The notes: a model not told the origin generated them from the sequence alone. 64,000 nucleotides of DNA from Balanoglossus misakiensis (GCA_040954595.2 CM082587.2:11594001-11658000), one strand, 5' to 3'. Shown: positions 46,475 to 61,259, counted from the stretch's first letter. A program made the numbers and translations.

Positions 46475-48998
46475 GGGGGGGAACAGAACGGTTCAATACT
46501 ACATTTATCAGATATCAGCTAATTTTTGACAATCATCTAAAATGTAAATCATCTTTTCATATTTGGATATCTGATGATGTATGAAATTTCCATTATATGT
46601 AAAAATGGTGCTGATTATAAAAATGCACTCTGAATGAGCTGATTTAATACAAAATTGCGTTTTATTCGTTTTTGCACCAAAAAGGTCATTTTTAGTCAAA
46701 ACATTCTTTATTTTTTTAATTCGGTGACCTTATCATATATAAACAATTGCTTGTATGTTAAAAGTTTTTATGACTTTTAAAAGCAGTGACACTGGCGGCA
46801 TTCAACACTTTAATAACAATTTTAGCCACAATTCGGTCAAAATGGTAAATTTTTGAAAATTACAAAAAATACCTGTTTTCTACATTTTCGGAAATCTGAT
46901 GGAGTATAGAATGCTCTTCGTATGTATATATCGATACAAATTCCACAAAAGACCGTCTAATTTGGCTCACTGCAGACAAAATTGCGTTTTACCAAATTTT
47001 CCTTGAAAATGTCATTTTTAGAAAAAAAAATAAAAAACCTTTGTTCTTCGAATTTAGTGCCTGATCATATATGACATGTTGATTGTATGTTAAAACTTTC
47101 GACCACTCCAAAAATGCTGAGATATTGACGGAATTCAAGAAAAAATAGCCATTTTGGCCATATTTTGACAAAAATGGTAAATTTTTAAAAAATCATAAAA
47201 AATTAACTCTTTTCTTCATTTTCGGAAATATTATAGAGCATGAAGTGTCGTTCTCTTGTAAAAAGTGCTGCAAATTCCAGAAAAGGCGGTATAATTTGAA
47301 TCACCCAAGACAAAATTACCATTTTCGACTTTTTTTCGAAATATTGTTTTTTTACAAAATAAATAAGAATAAATTCTTTTCTTAGTTCCAAACGGGTAGA
47401 GATACTTTCCACACGGATTTCTAACATTGAATTCCAGTTCATCAACTCAGATTTCCTACAAGTCGGCTAAAACCCTGACTCTCTAGAACAGAAACAGTTG
47501 CACACTGGTAACGTTGAACAAGTCGATTTTTCTACGGCCTGGCTCGGCTAAATCTCCGTCACAATATGACAGACACTAGCGTAGGTTAGCAACGGTGATC
47601 AAGTCAGATTTTCTACGGCATGGCTTGGATAAAGCCCCGGCACTCCAGAGCAGAAACATGCGTACAGAGACCACGTTGATCAAGTCTGATCTCCTACGGC
47701 TTGGTTCGACTAAAACCCCGGCACACTATGACAGACACTAGCGTTCGTTAGCAACGGTGATCAAGTCAGATTTCCTACGGCATAGCTTGGCTAAAGCCCT
47801 GGCACTCTAGAGCAGAAACACGCGTACAGAAACCACGTTGATCTACTCACATTTCCTTCGGCCTGGCACGGCTGATGCCCCGGCAGTATATATAGGACAC
47901 AGACTTGCGTAAGTTAACAACGGTAATCACGTCGGGTTTCCTACGGCCTGGCTCAGCTGAAGCCCCGGCACTCTAGAGCAGAAACAGGCGTACATTGACC
48001 ACGTTGATCAAATCAGATTCCTACGGTGTGACTCCGCTGGTGCACCGGCTCTATATGACACAGACTGGCGTAAGTTATCAACGGTGATTACGTCGGATTT
48101 CCTACGGCCTGGTTTAGCTCAAGCCCCGGCACTTTAGAGCGGAAACACGCGTACATTGACCACGATGATCAAGTCAGATCTCCTACGGCTTGGCTCGACT
48201 AAAACCCCGGCACACTATGACAGACACTAGCGTTCGTTAGCAACGTTGATCAATTCAGATTTCCTACGGCATGGCTTGGCTAAAGCCCTGGCATTCTAGA
48301 GCAGAAACACGCGTACAGAGACCACATTGATCTACTCACATTTCCTTAGGCCTGGCACGGCTGATGTCCCGCACTATATATAGGACACAGACTGGCGTAA
48401 GTTAACAACGGTAATCACGTCGGGTTTCCTACGGCCTGGCTCAGCTGAAGCCCCGGCACTCTAGAGCAGAAACAGGCGTACATTGACCACGTTGATCAAA
48501 TCAGATTCCTACGGCGTGACTCGGCTGGTGCACCGGCTCTATATGACACAGACTGGCGTAAGTTATCAACGGTGATTACGTCGGATTTCCTACGGCCTGG
48601 TTTAGCTGAAGCCCCGGCACTTTAGAGCGGAAACACGCGTACATTGACCACGATGATCCAATCAGATCTCCTACGGCCTGGCTCGACTAAAACCCCGGCA
48701 CACCATGACAGACGCTAGCGTTCGTTAGCATCGGTGATCAAGTCGGATTTCCTTCGGCCTGGCTCTGCAAAACACCCGACACTCTAGTACAAAGACGTTG
48801 GCTAAGTCGGGCAAACCGAAGAGGGAAAGTCACAGCGGGTCAACACTCGACATTTGTTCCGGTAGGACTACATTATTGCCTGTCAATTTATAGAGAAAGC
48901 CCGAATTTAACCAGGGCGTTTCAAACACCGACGTTAGTTGTGGGCACGGCCTGCAGTACTGACGGGTAAGCTGACATCGGCGTACCGCATGTAATGTA
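46475..48998 (+). repeat. Satellite unit, 2524 bp, six extra 81-mers
   Basis: The longest unit. A six-monomer block (about 486 bp) is repeated, so two TATATATA-containing monomers are present, near 47885 and 48375. It also starts with the shortest poly-G tract, 7 G at 46475-46481. Confidence 0.88.
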
Positions 48999-50890
48999 GG
49001 GGGGGGGGGGGAACAGAACGGTTCAATACTATATTTATTAGATATCAGCTACTTTTGGACAATCATCTAAAATCTAAATCATTTTTTCATATTTGGATAT
49101 CTGATGATGTATGAAATTTCCATTATATGTAAAAATGGTGCTGATTATAAAAAATGCACTCTGAATGAGCTGATTTAATACAAAATTGCGTTTTATTCGT
49201 TTTTGCACCAAAAAGGTCATTTTTAGGGAAAACATTCTTTATTCTTTAAATTCGGTGACCTGATCATATATAAACAATTGCTTGTATGTTAAAAGTTTTA
49301 ATGACTTTTAAAAGCAGTGACACTGGCGGCATTCAACACGAAAATAACAATTTTAGCCACAATTCGGTCAAAATGGTAAATTTTTGAAAATTACAAAAAA
49401 TACCTGTTTTCTACATTTTCGGAAATCTGATGGAGTATAGAATGCTCTTCGTATACATATATCGATACAAATTCCACAAAAAAACGGCCAATTTGGCTCA
49501 CTGCAGACAAAATTGCGTTTTACCAAATTTTCCTTGAAAATGTCATTTTTAGAAAAAAAAATAAAAAAAACCTTTGTTCTTCGAATTTGGTGCCCTGATC
49601 ATATATGACATGTTGATTGTATGTTAAAACTTTCGACCACTCCAAAAATGCAGAGATATTGACGGAATTCAAGAAAAAATAGCCATTTTGGCCATATTTT
49701 GACAAAAATGGTAAATTTTTAAAAAATCGTAAAAAATTAACTCTTTTCTTCATTTTCGGAAATATTATGGAGCATGAAGTGTCGTTCTCTTGTAAAAAGT
49801 GCTGCAAATTCCAGAAAAGGCGGTATAATTTGAATCACCCATGACAAAATTACCATTTTCGACTTTTTTTCGAAAAATTGTGATTTTTACAAAATAAATA
49901 AGAATAAATTATTTTCTCAGTTTCAAAAGGGTAGAGACACTTTCCACACAGGTTTTTTAACATTGAATTCCCATTCATCAACTCAGATTTCCTACAGCAT
50001 AAGTCGGCTAAAACCCTGACACTCTAGAGCAGAAACAGTTGCACACTGGTAACGTTGAACAAGTCGATTTTTCTACGGCCTGGCTCGGCTAAATCTCCGT
50101 CACAATATGACAGACACTATCGTACGTTAGCAACGGTGATCAAGTCAGATTTTCTACGGCATGGCTTGGATAAAGCCCCGGCACTCTAGATCAGAAACAC
50201 GCGTACAGAGACCACGTTGATCTACTCACATTTCCTTCGGCCTGGCACGGCTGATGCCCCGGCACTATATATAGGACACAGACTGGCGTAAGTTAACAAC
50301 GGTAATCACGTCGGGTTTCCTACGGCCTGGCTCAGCTGAAGCCCCGGCACTCTAGAGCAGAAACAGGCGTACATTGACCACGTTGATCAAGTCAGATTTC
50401 CTACGGCGTGACTCGGCTGGTGCACCGGCTCTATATGACACAGACTGGCGTAAGTTATCAACGGTGATTACGTCGGATTTCCTACGGCATGGTTTAGCTG
50501 AAGCCCCGGCACTTCAGAGCGGAAACACGCGTACATTGACCACGATGATCAAGTCAGATCTCCTACGGCCTGGCTCGACTAAAACCCCGGCACACCATGA
50601 CAGACACTAGCGTTCGTTAGCAACGGTGATCAAGTCGGATTTCCTTCGGCCTGGCTCTGCAAAAGACCCGACACATTAGTACAGAGACGTTGGCTAAGTC
50701 GGGCAAACCGAAGAGGGAAAGTCACAGCGGGTCAACACTCGACATTTGTTCGGGTAGGACTGCATTATTGCCTGTCAATTTATAGAGAAAGCCCGAATTT
50801 AACCAGGGCGTTTCAAACACCGACGTTATTTGGGGGCACGGCCTGCAGTACTGCCGGGTAAGCTGACATCGGCGTACCGCATATAATGTA
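48999..50890 (+). repeat. Satellite unit, 1892 bp, two 81-mers missing
   Basis: Near 50190-50220 the third monomer is followed directly by the one normally in sixth position, a loss of 162 bp in phase. Confidence 0.88.
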
Positions 50891-52943
50891 GGGGGGGGGG
50901 GGGGACAGAACGGTTCAATACTACATTTATTAGATATCAGCTAATTTTGGACAATCATCTAAAATCTAAATCATTTTTTCATATTTGGATATCTGATGAT
51001 GTATGAAATTTCCAATATATGTAAAAATGGTGCTGATTATAAAAAATGCACTCTGAATGAGCTGATTTAATACAAAAATTGCGTTTTATTCGTTTTTGCA
51101 CCAAAAAGGTCATTTTTAGGCAAAACATTCTTTATTTTTTTAATTCGGTGGCCTGATCATATATAAGCAATTGCTTGCATGTTAAAAGTTTTTATGACTT
51201 TTAAAAGCAGTGACACTGGCGGCATTCAACACGAAAATAACAATTTTAACCACAATTTGGTCAAAATGGTAAATTTTTGAAAATTACAAAAAATACCTGT
51301 TTTCTACATTTTCGGAAATCTGATGGAGTATAGAATGCTCTTCGTATATATATATCGATACAAATTCCACAAAAGACCGTCTAATTTGGCTTACTGCAGA
51401 CAAAATTGCGTTTTACCAAATTTTCCTTGAAAATGTCATTTTTACAAAAATAAAATAAAAAAACCTTCGTTCTTCGAATTTGGTGCCCTGATCATATATG
51501 ACATGTTGATTGTATGTTAAAACTTTCCACCACTCCAAAAATGCAGAGATATTGACGGAATTCAAGAAAAAATAGCCATTTTGGTCATATTTTGACAAAA
51601 TGGTACATTTTTAAAAAATCATAAAAAATAAACTCTTTTCTTCATTTTCGGAAATATTATGGAGCATGAAGTGTCGTTCTCTTGTAAAAAGTGCTGCAAA
51701 TTCCAGAAAATGTGGTATAATTTGAATCACCCAAGACAAAATTACCATTTTCGACTTTTTTTCGAAAAATTGTCTTTTTTACAAAATAAATAAGAATAAA
51801 TTCTTTTCTTAGTTTCAAACGGGTAGAGATACTTTCCACACGGGTTTTCTAACATTGAATTCCCGTTCATCAACTCAGATTTCCTACAGCATAAGTCGGC
51901 TAAAACCCTGACACTCTAGAGCAGAAACAGTTGCACACTGATAACGTTGAACAAGTCGATTTTTCTACGGCCTGGCTCGGCTAAATCTCGTCACAATATG
52001 ACAGACACTAGCGTACGTTAGCAACGGTGATCAAGTCAGATTTTCAACGGCATGGGTTGGATAAAGCCCCGGCACTCTAGAGCAGAAACACGCGTACAGA
52101 GACCACGTTGATCAAGTCTGATCTCCTACGGCTTGGCTCGACTAAAACCCCGGCACACTATGACAGACACTAGCGTTCGTTAGCAACGTTGATCTAGTCA
52201 GATTTTCTACGGCATGGCTTTGCTAAAGCCCTGACACTCTAGAGCAGAAACACGCGTACAGAGACTACGTTGATCTACTCACATTTCCTTCGGCCTGGCA
52301 CGGCTGATGCCCCGGCACTATATATAGGACACAGACTGGCGTAAGTTAACAACGGTAATCACGTCGGGTTTCCTACGGCCTGGCTCAGCTGAAGCCCCGG
52401 CACTCTAGAGCAGAAACAGGCGTACATTGACCACGTTGATCAAGTCAGATTTCCTACGGCGTGACTCGGCTGGTGCACCGGCTCTATATGACACAGACTG
52501 GCGTAAGTTATCAACGGTGATTACGTCGGATTTCCTACGGCATGGTTTAGCTGAAGCCCCAGCACTTCAGAGCGGAAACACGCGTACATTGACCACGATG
52601 ATCAAGTCAGATCTCCTACGGCCTGGCTCGACTAAAACCCCGGCACACCATGACAGACACTAGCGTTCGTTAGCAACGGTGATCAAGTCGGATTTCCTTC
52701 GGCCTGGCTCTGCAAAAGACCCGACACATTAGTACAGAGGCGTTGGCTAAGTCGGGCAAACCGAAGAGGGAAAGTCACAGCGGGTCAACACTCGACATTT
52801 GTTCGGGTAGGACTGCATTATTGCCTGTCAATTTATAGAGAAAGCCCGAATTTAACCAGGGCGTTTCAAACACCGACGTTATTTGGGGGCACGGCCTGCA
52901 GTACTGCCGGGTAAGCTGACATCGGCGTACCGCATATAATGTA
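50891..52943 (+). repeat. Satellite unit, 2053 bp, variant family with CCAATATATG
   Basis: Standard length. Private variants CCAATATATG, GGTGGCCTGATC, TAAGCAATTGCTTGCATG and TTTCCACCACTCC are shared with the units at 52944 and 61260. Confidence 0.9.
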
Positions 52944-55160
52944 GGGGGGGGGGGGAGGGACAGAACGGTTCAATACTACATTTATTAGATATCAGCTAAT
53001 TTTGGACAATCATCTAAAATCTAAATCATTTTTTCATATTTGGATATCTGATGATGTATGAAATTTCCAATATATGTAAAAATGGTGCTGATTATAAAAA
53101 ATGCACTCTGAATGAGCTGATTTAATACAAAAATTGCGTTTTATTCGTTTTTGCACCAAAAAGGTCATTTTTAGGCAAAACATTCTTTATTTTTTTAATT
53201 CGGTGGCCTGATCATATATAAGCAATTGCTTGCATGTTAAAAGTTTTTATGACTTTTAAAAGCAGTGACACTGGCGGCATTCAACACGAAAATAACAATT
53301 TTAACCACAATTTGGTCAAAATGGTAAATTTTTGAAAATTACAAAAAGTACCTGTTCTCTACATTTTCGGAAATCTGATGGAGTATAGAATGCTCTTCGT
53401 ATATATATATCGATACAAATTCCACAAAAGACCGTCTAATTTGGCTTACTGCAGACAAAATTGCGTTTTACCAAATTTTCCTTGAAAATGTCATTTTTAG
53501 AAAAATAAAATAAAAAAACCTTCGTTCTTCGAATTTGGTGCCCTGATCATATATGACATGCTGATTGTATGTTAAAACTTTCCACCACTCCAAAAATGCA
53601 GAGATATTGACGGAATTCAAGAAAAAATAGCCATTTTGGTCATATTTTGACAAAATGGTACATTTTTAAAAAATCATAAAAAATAAACTCTTTTCTTCAT
53701 TTTCGGAAATATTATGGAGCATGAAGTGTCGTTCTCTTGTAAAAAGTGCTGCAAATTCCAGAAAATGTGGTATAATTTGAATCACCCAAGACAAAATTAC
53801 CATTTTCGACTTGTTTTCGAAAAATTGTCTTTTTTAAAAAATAAATAAGAATAAATTCTTTTCTTAGTTTCAAACGGGTAGAGATACTTTCCACACGGGT
53901 TTTCTAACATTGAATTCCCGTTCATCAACTCAGATTTCATACAGCATAAGTCGGCTAAAACCCTGACACTCTAGAGCAGAAACAGTTGCACACTGATAAC
54001 GTTGAACAAGTCGATTTTTCTACGGCCTGGCTCGGCTAAATCTCGTCACAATATGACAGACACTAGCGTACGTTAGCAACGGTGATCAAGTCAGATTTTC
54101 AACGGCATGGGTTGGATAAAGCCCCGGCACTCTAGAGCAGAAACACGCGTACAGAGACCACGTTGATCAAGTCTGATCTCCTACGGCTTGGCTCGACTAA
54201 AACCCCGGCACACTATGACAGACACTAGCGTTCGTTAGCAACGTTGATCAAGTCAGATTTCCTACGGCATGGCTTTGCTAAAGCCCTGACACTCTAGAGC
54301 AGAAACACGCGTACAGAGACCACGTTGATCTACTCACATTTCCTTCGGCCTGGCACGGCTGATGCCCCGGCACTATATATAGGACACAGACTGGCGTAAG
54401 TTAACAACGGTAATCACGTCGGGTTTCCTACGGCCTGGCTCAGCTGAAGCCCCGGCACTCTAGAGCAGAAACAGGCGTACATTGACCACGTTGATCAAGT
54501 CAGATTTCCTACGGCGTGACTCGGCTGGTGCACCGGCTCTATATGACACAGACTGGCGTAAGTTATCAACGGTGATTACGTCGGATTTCCTACGGCATGG
54601 TTTAGCTAAAGCCCCGGCACTTTAGAGCAGAAACAGGCGTACATTGACCACGTTGATCAAGTCAGATTTCCTACGGCGTGACTCGGCTGGTGCACCGGCT
54701 CTATATGACACAGACTGGCGTGAGTTATCAACGGTGATTACGCCGGATTTCCTACGGCATGGTTTAGCTGAAGCCCCGGCACTTTAGAGCGGAAACACGC
54801 GTACATTGACCGCGATGATCAAGTCAGATCTCCTACGGCCTGGCTCGACTAAAACCCCGGCACACCATGACAGACACTAGCGTTCGTTAGCAACGGTGAT
54901 CAAGTCGGATTTCCTTCGGCCTGGCTCTTCAAAAGACCCGACACATTAGTACAAAGACGTTGGCTAAGTCGGGCAAACCGAAGAGGGAAAGTCACAGCGG
55001 GTCAACACTCGACATTTGTTCGGGTAGGACTGCATTATTGCCTGTCAATTTATAGAGAAAGCCCGAATTTAACCAGGGCGTTTCAAACACCGACGTTATT
55101 TGGGGGCACGGCCTGCAGTACTGCCGGGTAAGCTGACATCGGCGTACCGCATATAATGTA
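52944..55160 (+). repeat. Satellite unit, 2217 bp, two extra 81-mers
   Basis: Same variant family as 50891. A two-monomer block (162 bp) is duplicated at about 54480-54800. The poly-G tract is interrupted by one A. Confidence 0.88.
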
Positions 55161-57213
55161 GGGGGGGGGGGGACAGAACGGTTCAATACTACATTTATTA
55201 GATATCAGCTAATTTTGGACAATCATCTAAAATCTAAATCATTTTTTCATATTTGGATATCTGATGATGTATGAAATTTCCATTATATGTAAAAATGGTG
55301 CTTATTATAAAACATGCACTCTGAATGAACTGATTTAATACAAGATTGCGTTTTATTCGTTTTTGCACCAAAAAGGTCATTTTTAGGCAAAACATTCTTT
55401 ATATTTTTAATTCGGTGACCTGATCATATATAAACAATTGCTTGTATGTTAAAAGTTTTTATGACTTTTAAAAGCAGTGACACTGGCGGCATTCAACACG
55501 AAAATAACAATTTTAGCCACAATTTGGTCAAAATGGTAAATTTTTGAAAATTACAAAAAATACCTGTTTTCTACATTTTCGGAAATCTGATGGAGTATAG
55601 AATGATCTTCGTATGTATATATCGATACAAATTCCACAAAAGACCGTCTAATTTGACTCACTGCAGACAAAATTGCGTTTTACCAAATTTTCCTTGAAAA
55701 TGTCATTTTTAGAAAAAAAAATAAAAAAACCTTTGTACTTCGAATTTGGTGCCCTGATCATATATGACATGTTGATTGTATGTTAAAACTCTCGACCACT
55801 CCAAAAATGCAGAGATATTGACGGAATTCAAGAAAAATAGCCATTTTGGCCATATTTTGACAAAAATGGTAAATTTTTGAAAAATCATAAAAAATTAACT
55901 CTTTTCTTCATTTTCGGAAATATTATGGAGCATGAAGTGTCGTTCTCTTGCAAAAAGTGCTGCAAATTCCAGAAAAGGCGGTATAATTTGAATCACCCAA
56001 GACAAAATTACCATTTTCAACTTTTTTTCGAAAAATTGTCTTTTTTTACAAAATAAATAAGAATAAATTCTTTTCTTAGTTTCAAACGGGTAGAGATACT
56101 TTCCACACGGGTTTTCTAACATTGAATTCCCGTTCATCAACTCAGATTTCCTACAGCATAAGTCGGCTAAAACCCTGACACTCTAGAGCAGAAACAGTTG
56201 CACACTGGTAACGTTGAACAAGTCGATTTTTCTACGACCTGGCTCGGCTAAATCTCCGTCACAATATGACAGACACTAGCGTACGTTAGCAACGGTGATC
56301 AAGTCAGATTTTCTACGGCATGGCTTGGATAAAGCCCCGGCACTCTAGAGCAGAAACACGCGTACAGAGACCACGTTGATCAAGTCTGATCTCCTACGGC
56401 TTGGCTCGACTAAAACCCCGGCACACTATGACAGACACTAGCGTTCGTTAGCAACGGTGATCAAGTCAGATTTTCTACGGCATGGCTTGGATAAAGCCCC
56501 GGCACTCTAGAGCAGAAACACGCGTACAGAGACCACGTTGATCTACTCACATTTCCTTCGGCCTGGCACGGCTGATGCCCCGGCACTATATATAGGACAC
56601 AGACTGGCGTAAGTTAACAACGGTAATCACGTCGGGTTTTCTTACGGCCTGGCTCAGCTGAAGCCCCGGCACTCTAGAGCAGAAACAGGCGTACATTGAC
56701 CACGTTGATCAAGTCAGATTTCCTACGGCGTGACTCGGCTGGTGCACCGGCTCTATATGACACAGACTGGCGTAAGTTATCAACGGTGATTACGTCGGAT
56801 TTCCTACGGCCTGGTTTAGCTGAAGCCCCGGCACTTTAGAGCGGAAACACGCGTACATTGACCACGATGATCAAGTCAGATCTCCTACGGCCTGGCTCGA
56901 CTAAAACCCCGGCACACCATGACAGACACTAGCGTTCGTTAGCAACGGTGATCAAGTCGGATTTCCTTCGGCCTGGCTCTGCAAAAGACCCGACACTCTA
57001 GTACAAAGACGTTGGCTAAGTCGGGCAAACCGAACAGGGAAAGTCACAGCGGTTCAACACTTGACATTTGTTCCGGTAGGACTGCATTATTGCCTGTCGA
57101 TTTATAGAGAGAGCCCGAATTTAACCAGGGCGTTTCAAACACCGACGTTTGTTGGGGGCACGGCCTACAGTACTGCCGGGTAAGCTGACATCGGCGTACC
57201 GCATATAATGTAA
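55161..57213 (+). repeat. Satellite unit, 2053 bp
   Basis: Standard length. It shares GCTTATTATAAAACATGC with the units at 44514 and 57214. Its end (about 57080-57213), with GTCGATTTATAGAGAGAGCC, matches the end of the unit before 44514. Confidence 0.88.
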
Positions 57214-58493
57214 GGGGGGGGGGGGGGCAGAACGGTTCAATACTACATTTATTAGATATCAGCTAATTTTGGACAATCATCTAAAATCTAAATCATTTTT
57301 TCATATTTGGATATCTGATGATGTATGAAATTTCCATTATATGTAAAATTGGTGCTTATTATAAAACATGCACTCTGAATGAACTGATTTAATACAAGAT
57401 TGCGTTTTATTCGTTTTTGCACCAAAAAGGTCATTTTTAGGCAAAACATTCTTTATTTTTTTAATTCGGTGACCTGATCATATATAAACAATTGCTTGTA
57501 TGTTAAAAGTTTTTATGACTTTTAAAAGCAGTGACACTGGCGGCATTCAACACGAAAATAACAATTTTAGCCACAATTTGGTCAAAATGGTAAATTTTTG
57601 AAAATTACAAAAAATACCTGTTTTCTACATTTTTGGAAATCTGATGGAGTATAGAATGCTCTTCGTATGTATATATCGATACAAATTCCACAAAAGACCG
57701 TCTAATTTGGCTCACTGCAGACAAAATTGCGTTTTACCAAATTTTCCTTTAAAATGTCATTTTTAGAAAAAAAAATAAAAAAACCTTTGTTCTTCAAATG
57801 TGGTGCCCTGATCATATATGACATGTTGATTGTATGTTAAAACTTTCGACCACTCCAAAAATGCAGAGATATTGACGGAATTCAAGAAAAAATAGCCATT
57901 TTGGCCATATTTTGACAAAAATGGTAAATTTTTAAAAAATCATAAAACATTAACTATTTTCTTCATTTTCGGAAATATTATGGAGCATGAAGTGTCGTTC
58001 TCTTGTAAAAAGTGCTGCTAATTCCAGAAAAGGTGGTATAATTTGAATCACCCAAGACAAAATTACCATTTTCGACTTTTTTTCGAAAAATTGTCTTTTT
58101 AACAAAATAAATAAGAATAAATTCTTTTCTTAGTTTCAAACGGGAAGAGATACTTTCCACACGGGTTTTCTAACATTGAATTCCCGTTCATCAACTCAGA
58201 TTTCCTACAGCATAAGTCAGCTAAAACCCTGACACTCTAGAGCAGAAACAGTTGCACACTGGTAACGTTGAACAAGTCGATTTTTCTACGGCCTGGCTCG
58301 GCTAAATCTCCGTCACAATATGACAGACACTAGCGTAGGTTAGCAACGGTGATCAAGTCAGATTTTCTACGGCATGGCTTGGATAAAGCCCCGGCACTCT
58401 AGAGCAGAAACACGCGTACAGAGACCACGTTGATGAAGTCTGATCTCCTACGGCTTGGCTCGACTAAAACCCCGGCACACTATGACAGACACT

Positions 58494-58499
58494 AGCGTT
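58494..58499 (+). repeat. 6-bp putative target-site duplication, left copy
   Basis: AGCGTT precedes the insertion and recurs at 58687-58692, after which the satellite monomer continues normally. Confidence 0.7.
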
Positions 58500-58686
58500 A
58501 TTATTATTATTATTATTAAGAATTGTTTAAAATGCGCTACACATACGTCTCAGCGCATTGTGCACAGCTAAAACAGTAGATTAAAAAATACAAGGCTGGT
58601 AAAAATAGTTAAAAGGACACAATCGAACACGTTACACATAAAACCGAGTAAAAAGGTATGTTTTCAAATTACGCTTAAAAATATTG
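58500..58686 (-). mobile_element. 187-bp retroposon fragment with (TAA)n tail
   Basis: This non-satellite insertion begins (plus strand) with a run of ATT repeats and continues with unique sequence including GCGCTACACATACG. On the minus strand the element would end in (TAA)n, a tail seen in some non-LTR retrotransposons and their SINEs. It carries no ORF and no recognisable tRNA-type A or B box. A 5'-truncated LINE 3' end or a SINE are both possible; the family is not identified. Confidence 0.7.
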
Positions 58687-58692
58687 AGCGTT
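58687..58692 (+). repeat. 6-bp putative target-site duplication, right copy
   Basis: AGCGTT, matching 58494-58499. Six bases are short for LINE-type insertion but agree with the expected satellite sequence on both sides. Confidence 0.7.
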
Positions 58693-59700
58693 CGTTAGCA
58701 ACGTTGATCAAGTCAGATTTTCTACGGCCTGGCTCGGCTAAATCTCGTCACAATATGACAGACACTAGCGTACGTTAGCAACGGTGATCAAGTCAGATTT
58801 TCAACGGCATGGGTTGGATAAAGCCCCGGCACTCTAGAGCAGAAACACGCGTACAGAGACCACGTTGATCAAGTCTGATCTCCTACGGCTTGGCTCGACT
58901 AAAACCCCGGCACACTATGACAGACACTAGCGTTCGCTAGCAACGTTGATCAAGTCAGATTTCCTACGGCATGGCTTTGCTAAAGCCCTGACACTCTAGA
59001 GCAGAAACACGCGTACAGAGACCACGTTGATCTACTCACATTTCCTTCGGCCTGGCACGGCTGATGCCCGGGCACTATATATAGGACACAGACTGGCGTA
59101 AGTTAACAACTGTAATCACGTCGGGTTTCCTACGGCCTGGCTCAGCTGAAGCCCCGGCACTCTAGAGCAGAAACAGGCGTACATTGACCACGTTGATCAA
59201 GTCAGATTTCCTACGGCGTGACTCGGCTGGTGCACCGGCTCTATATGACACAGACTGGCGTAAGTTATCAACGGTGATTACGTCGGATTTCCTACGGCCT
59301 GGTTTAGCTGAAGCCCCGGCACTTTAGAGCGGAAACACGCGTACATTGACCACGATGATCAAGTCAGATCTCCTACGGCCTGGCTCGACTAAAACACCGG
59401 CACACCATGACAGACACTAGCGTTCGTTAGCAACGGTGATCAAGTCGGATTTCCTTCGGCCTGGCTCTGCAAAAGACCCGACACTCTAGTACAAAGACGT
59501 CGGCTAAGTCGGGCAAACCGAAGAGGGAAAGTCACAGCGTGTCAACACTCGACATTTGTTCGGGTAGGACTGCATTATTGCCTGTCAATTTATAGAGAAA
59601 GCCCGAATTTAACCAGGGCGTTTCAAACACCGACGTTAGGTGGGGGCACGGCCTGCAGTACTGCCGGGTAAGCTGACATCGGCGTACCGCATATAATGTA

Positions 59701-61259
59701 GGGGAGGGGGGGGGGAACAGAACGGTTCAATACTACATTTATTAGATATCAGCTAATTTTGGACAATCATCTAAAATCTAAATCATTTTTTCATATTTGG
59801 ATATCTGGTGATGTATGAAATTTCCATTATATGTAAAAATGGTGCTGATTATAAAAAAAATGCACTCTGAATGAGGTTATTTAATACAAAATTGCGTTTT
59901 ATTCGTTTTTGCGCCAAAAAGGTCATTTTTAGGCCAAACATTCTTCATTTTTTTTAATTCGGTGACCTGATCATATATAAACAATTGCTTGTATGTTAAA
60001 AGTTTTTATGACTTTTAAAAGCAGTGACACTGGCGGCATTCAACACGAAAATAACAATTTTAGCCATAATTTGGTCAAAATGGTAAATTTTTGAAAATTA
60101 CAAAAAATACCTGTTTTCTACATTTTCGGAAATCTGATGGAGTATAGAATGCTCTTCGTATGTATATATCGATACAAATTCCACAAAAGACAATCTAATT
60201 TGGCTCACTGCAGACAAAATTGCGTTTTACCAAATTTTCCTTGAAAATGTCATTTTTAGAAAAAAAATAAGAATAAATTCTTTTCTTAGTTTCAAACGGG
60301 TAGAGATACTTTCTACACGGGTTTTCTAACATTGAATTCCCGTTCATCAACTCAGATTTCCTACAGCATAAGTCGGCTAAAACCCTGAGACTTTAGAGCA
60401 GAAACAGTTGCACACTGGTAACGTTGAACAAGTCGATTTTTCTACGGCCTGGCTCGGCTAAATCTCCGTCACAATATGACAGACACTATCGTACGTTAGC
60501 AACGGTGATCAAGTCAGATTTTCTACGGCATGGCTTGGATAAAGCCCCGGCACTCTAGAGCAGAAACACGCGTACAGAGACCACGTTGATCTACTCACAT
60601 TTCCTTCGGCCTGGCACGGCTGATGCCCCGGCACTATATATAGGACACAGACTGGCGTAAGTTAACAACGGTAATCACGTCGGGTTTCCTACGGCCTGGC
60701 TCAGATGAAGCCCCGGCACTCTAGAGCAGAAACAGGCGTACAGTGACCACGTTGATCAAGTCAGATTTCCTACGGCGTGACTCGGCTGGTGCACCGGCTC
60801 TATATGACACAGACTGGCGTAAGTTATCAACGGTGATTACGTCGGATTTCCTACGGCATGGTTTAGCTGAAGCCCCGGCACTTCAGAGCGGAAACACGCG
60901 TACATTGACCACGATGATCAAGTCAGATCTCCTACGGCCTGGCTCGACTAAAACCCCGGCACACCATGACAGACACTAGCGTTCGTTAGCAACGGTGATC
61001 AAGTCGGATTTCCTTCGGCCTGGCTCTGCAAAAGACCCGACACATTAGTACAGAGACGTTGGCTAAGTCGGGCAAACCGAAGAGGGAAAGTCACAGCGGG
61101 TCAACACTCGACATTTGTTCGGGTAGGACTGCATTATTGCCTGTCAATTTATAGAGAAAGCCCGAATTTAACCAGGGCGTTTCAAACACCGACGTTATTT
61201 GGGGGCACGGCCTGCAGTACTGCCGGGTAAGCTGACATCGGCGTACCGCATATAATGTA
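59701..61259 (+). repeat. Satellite unit, 1559 bp, shortest unit
   Basis: Two losses. About 335 bp of the AT-rich half is missing at an A-rich junction near 60260-60270, roughly one AT-rich monomer. Two 81-mers are missing near 60570. Confidence 0.88.

Larger units (their letters stand above)
57214..59700 (+). repeat. Satellite unit, 2487 bp, interrupted by a 187-bp retroposon
   Basis: Removing the insertion and one copy of its target duplication leaves 2294 bp, about three 81-mers more than a standard unit. The insertion lies within the monomer block. Confidence 0.88.
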
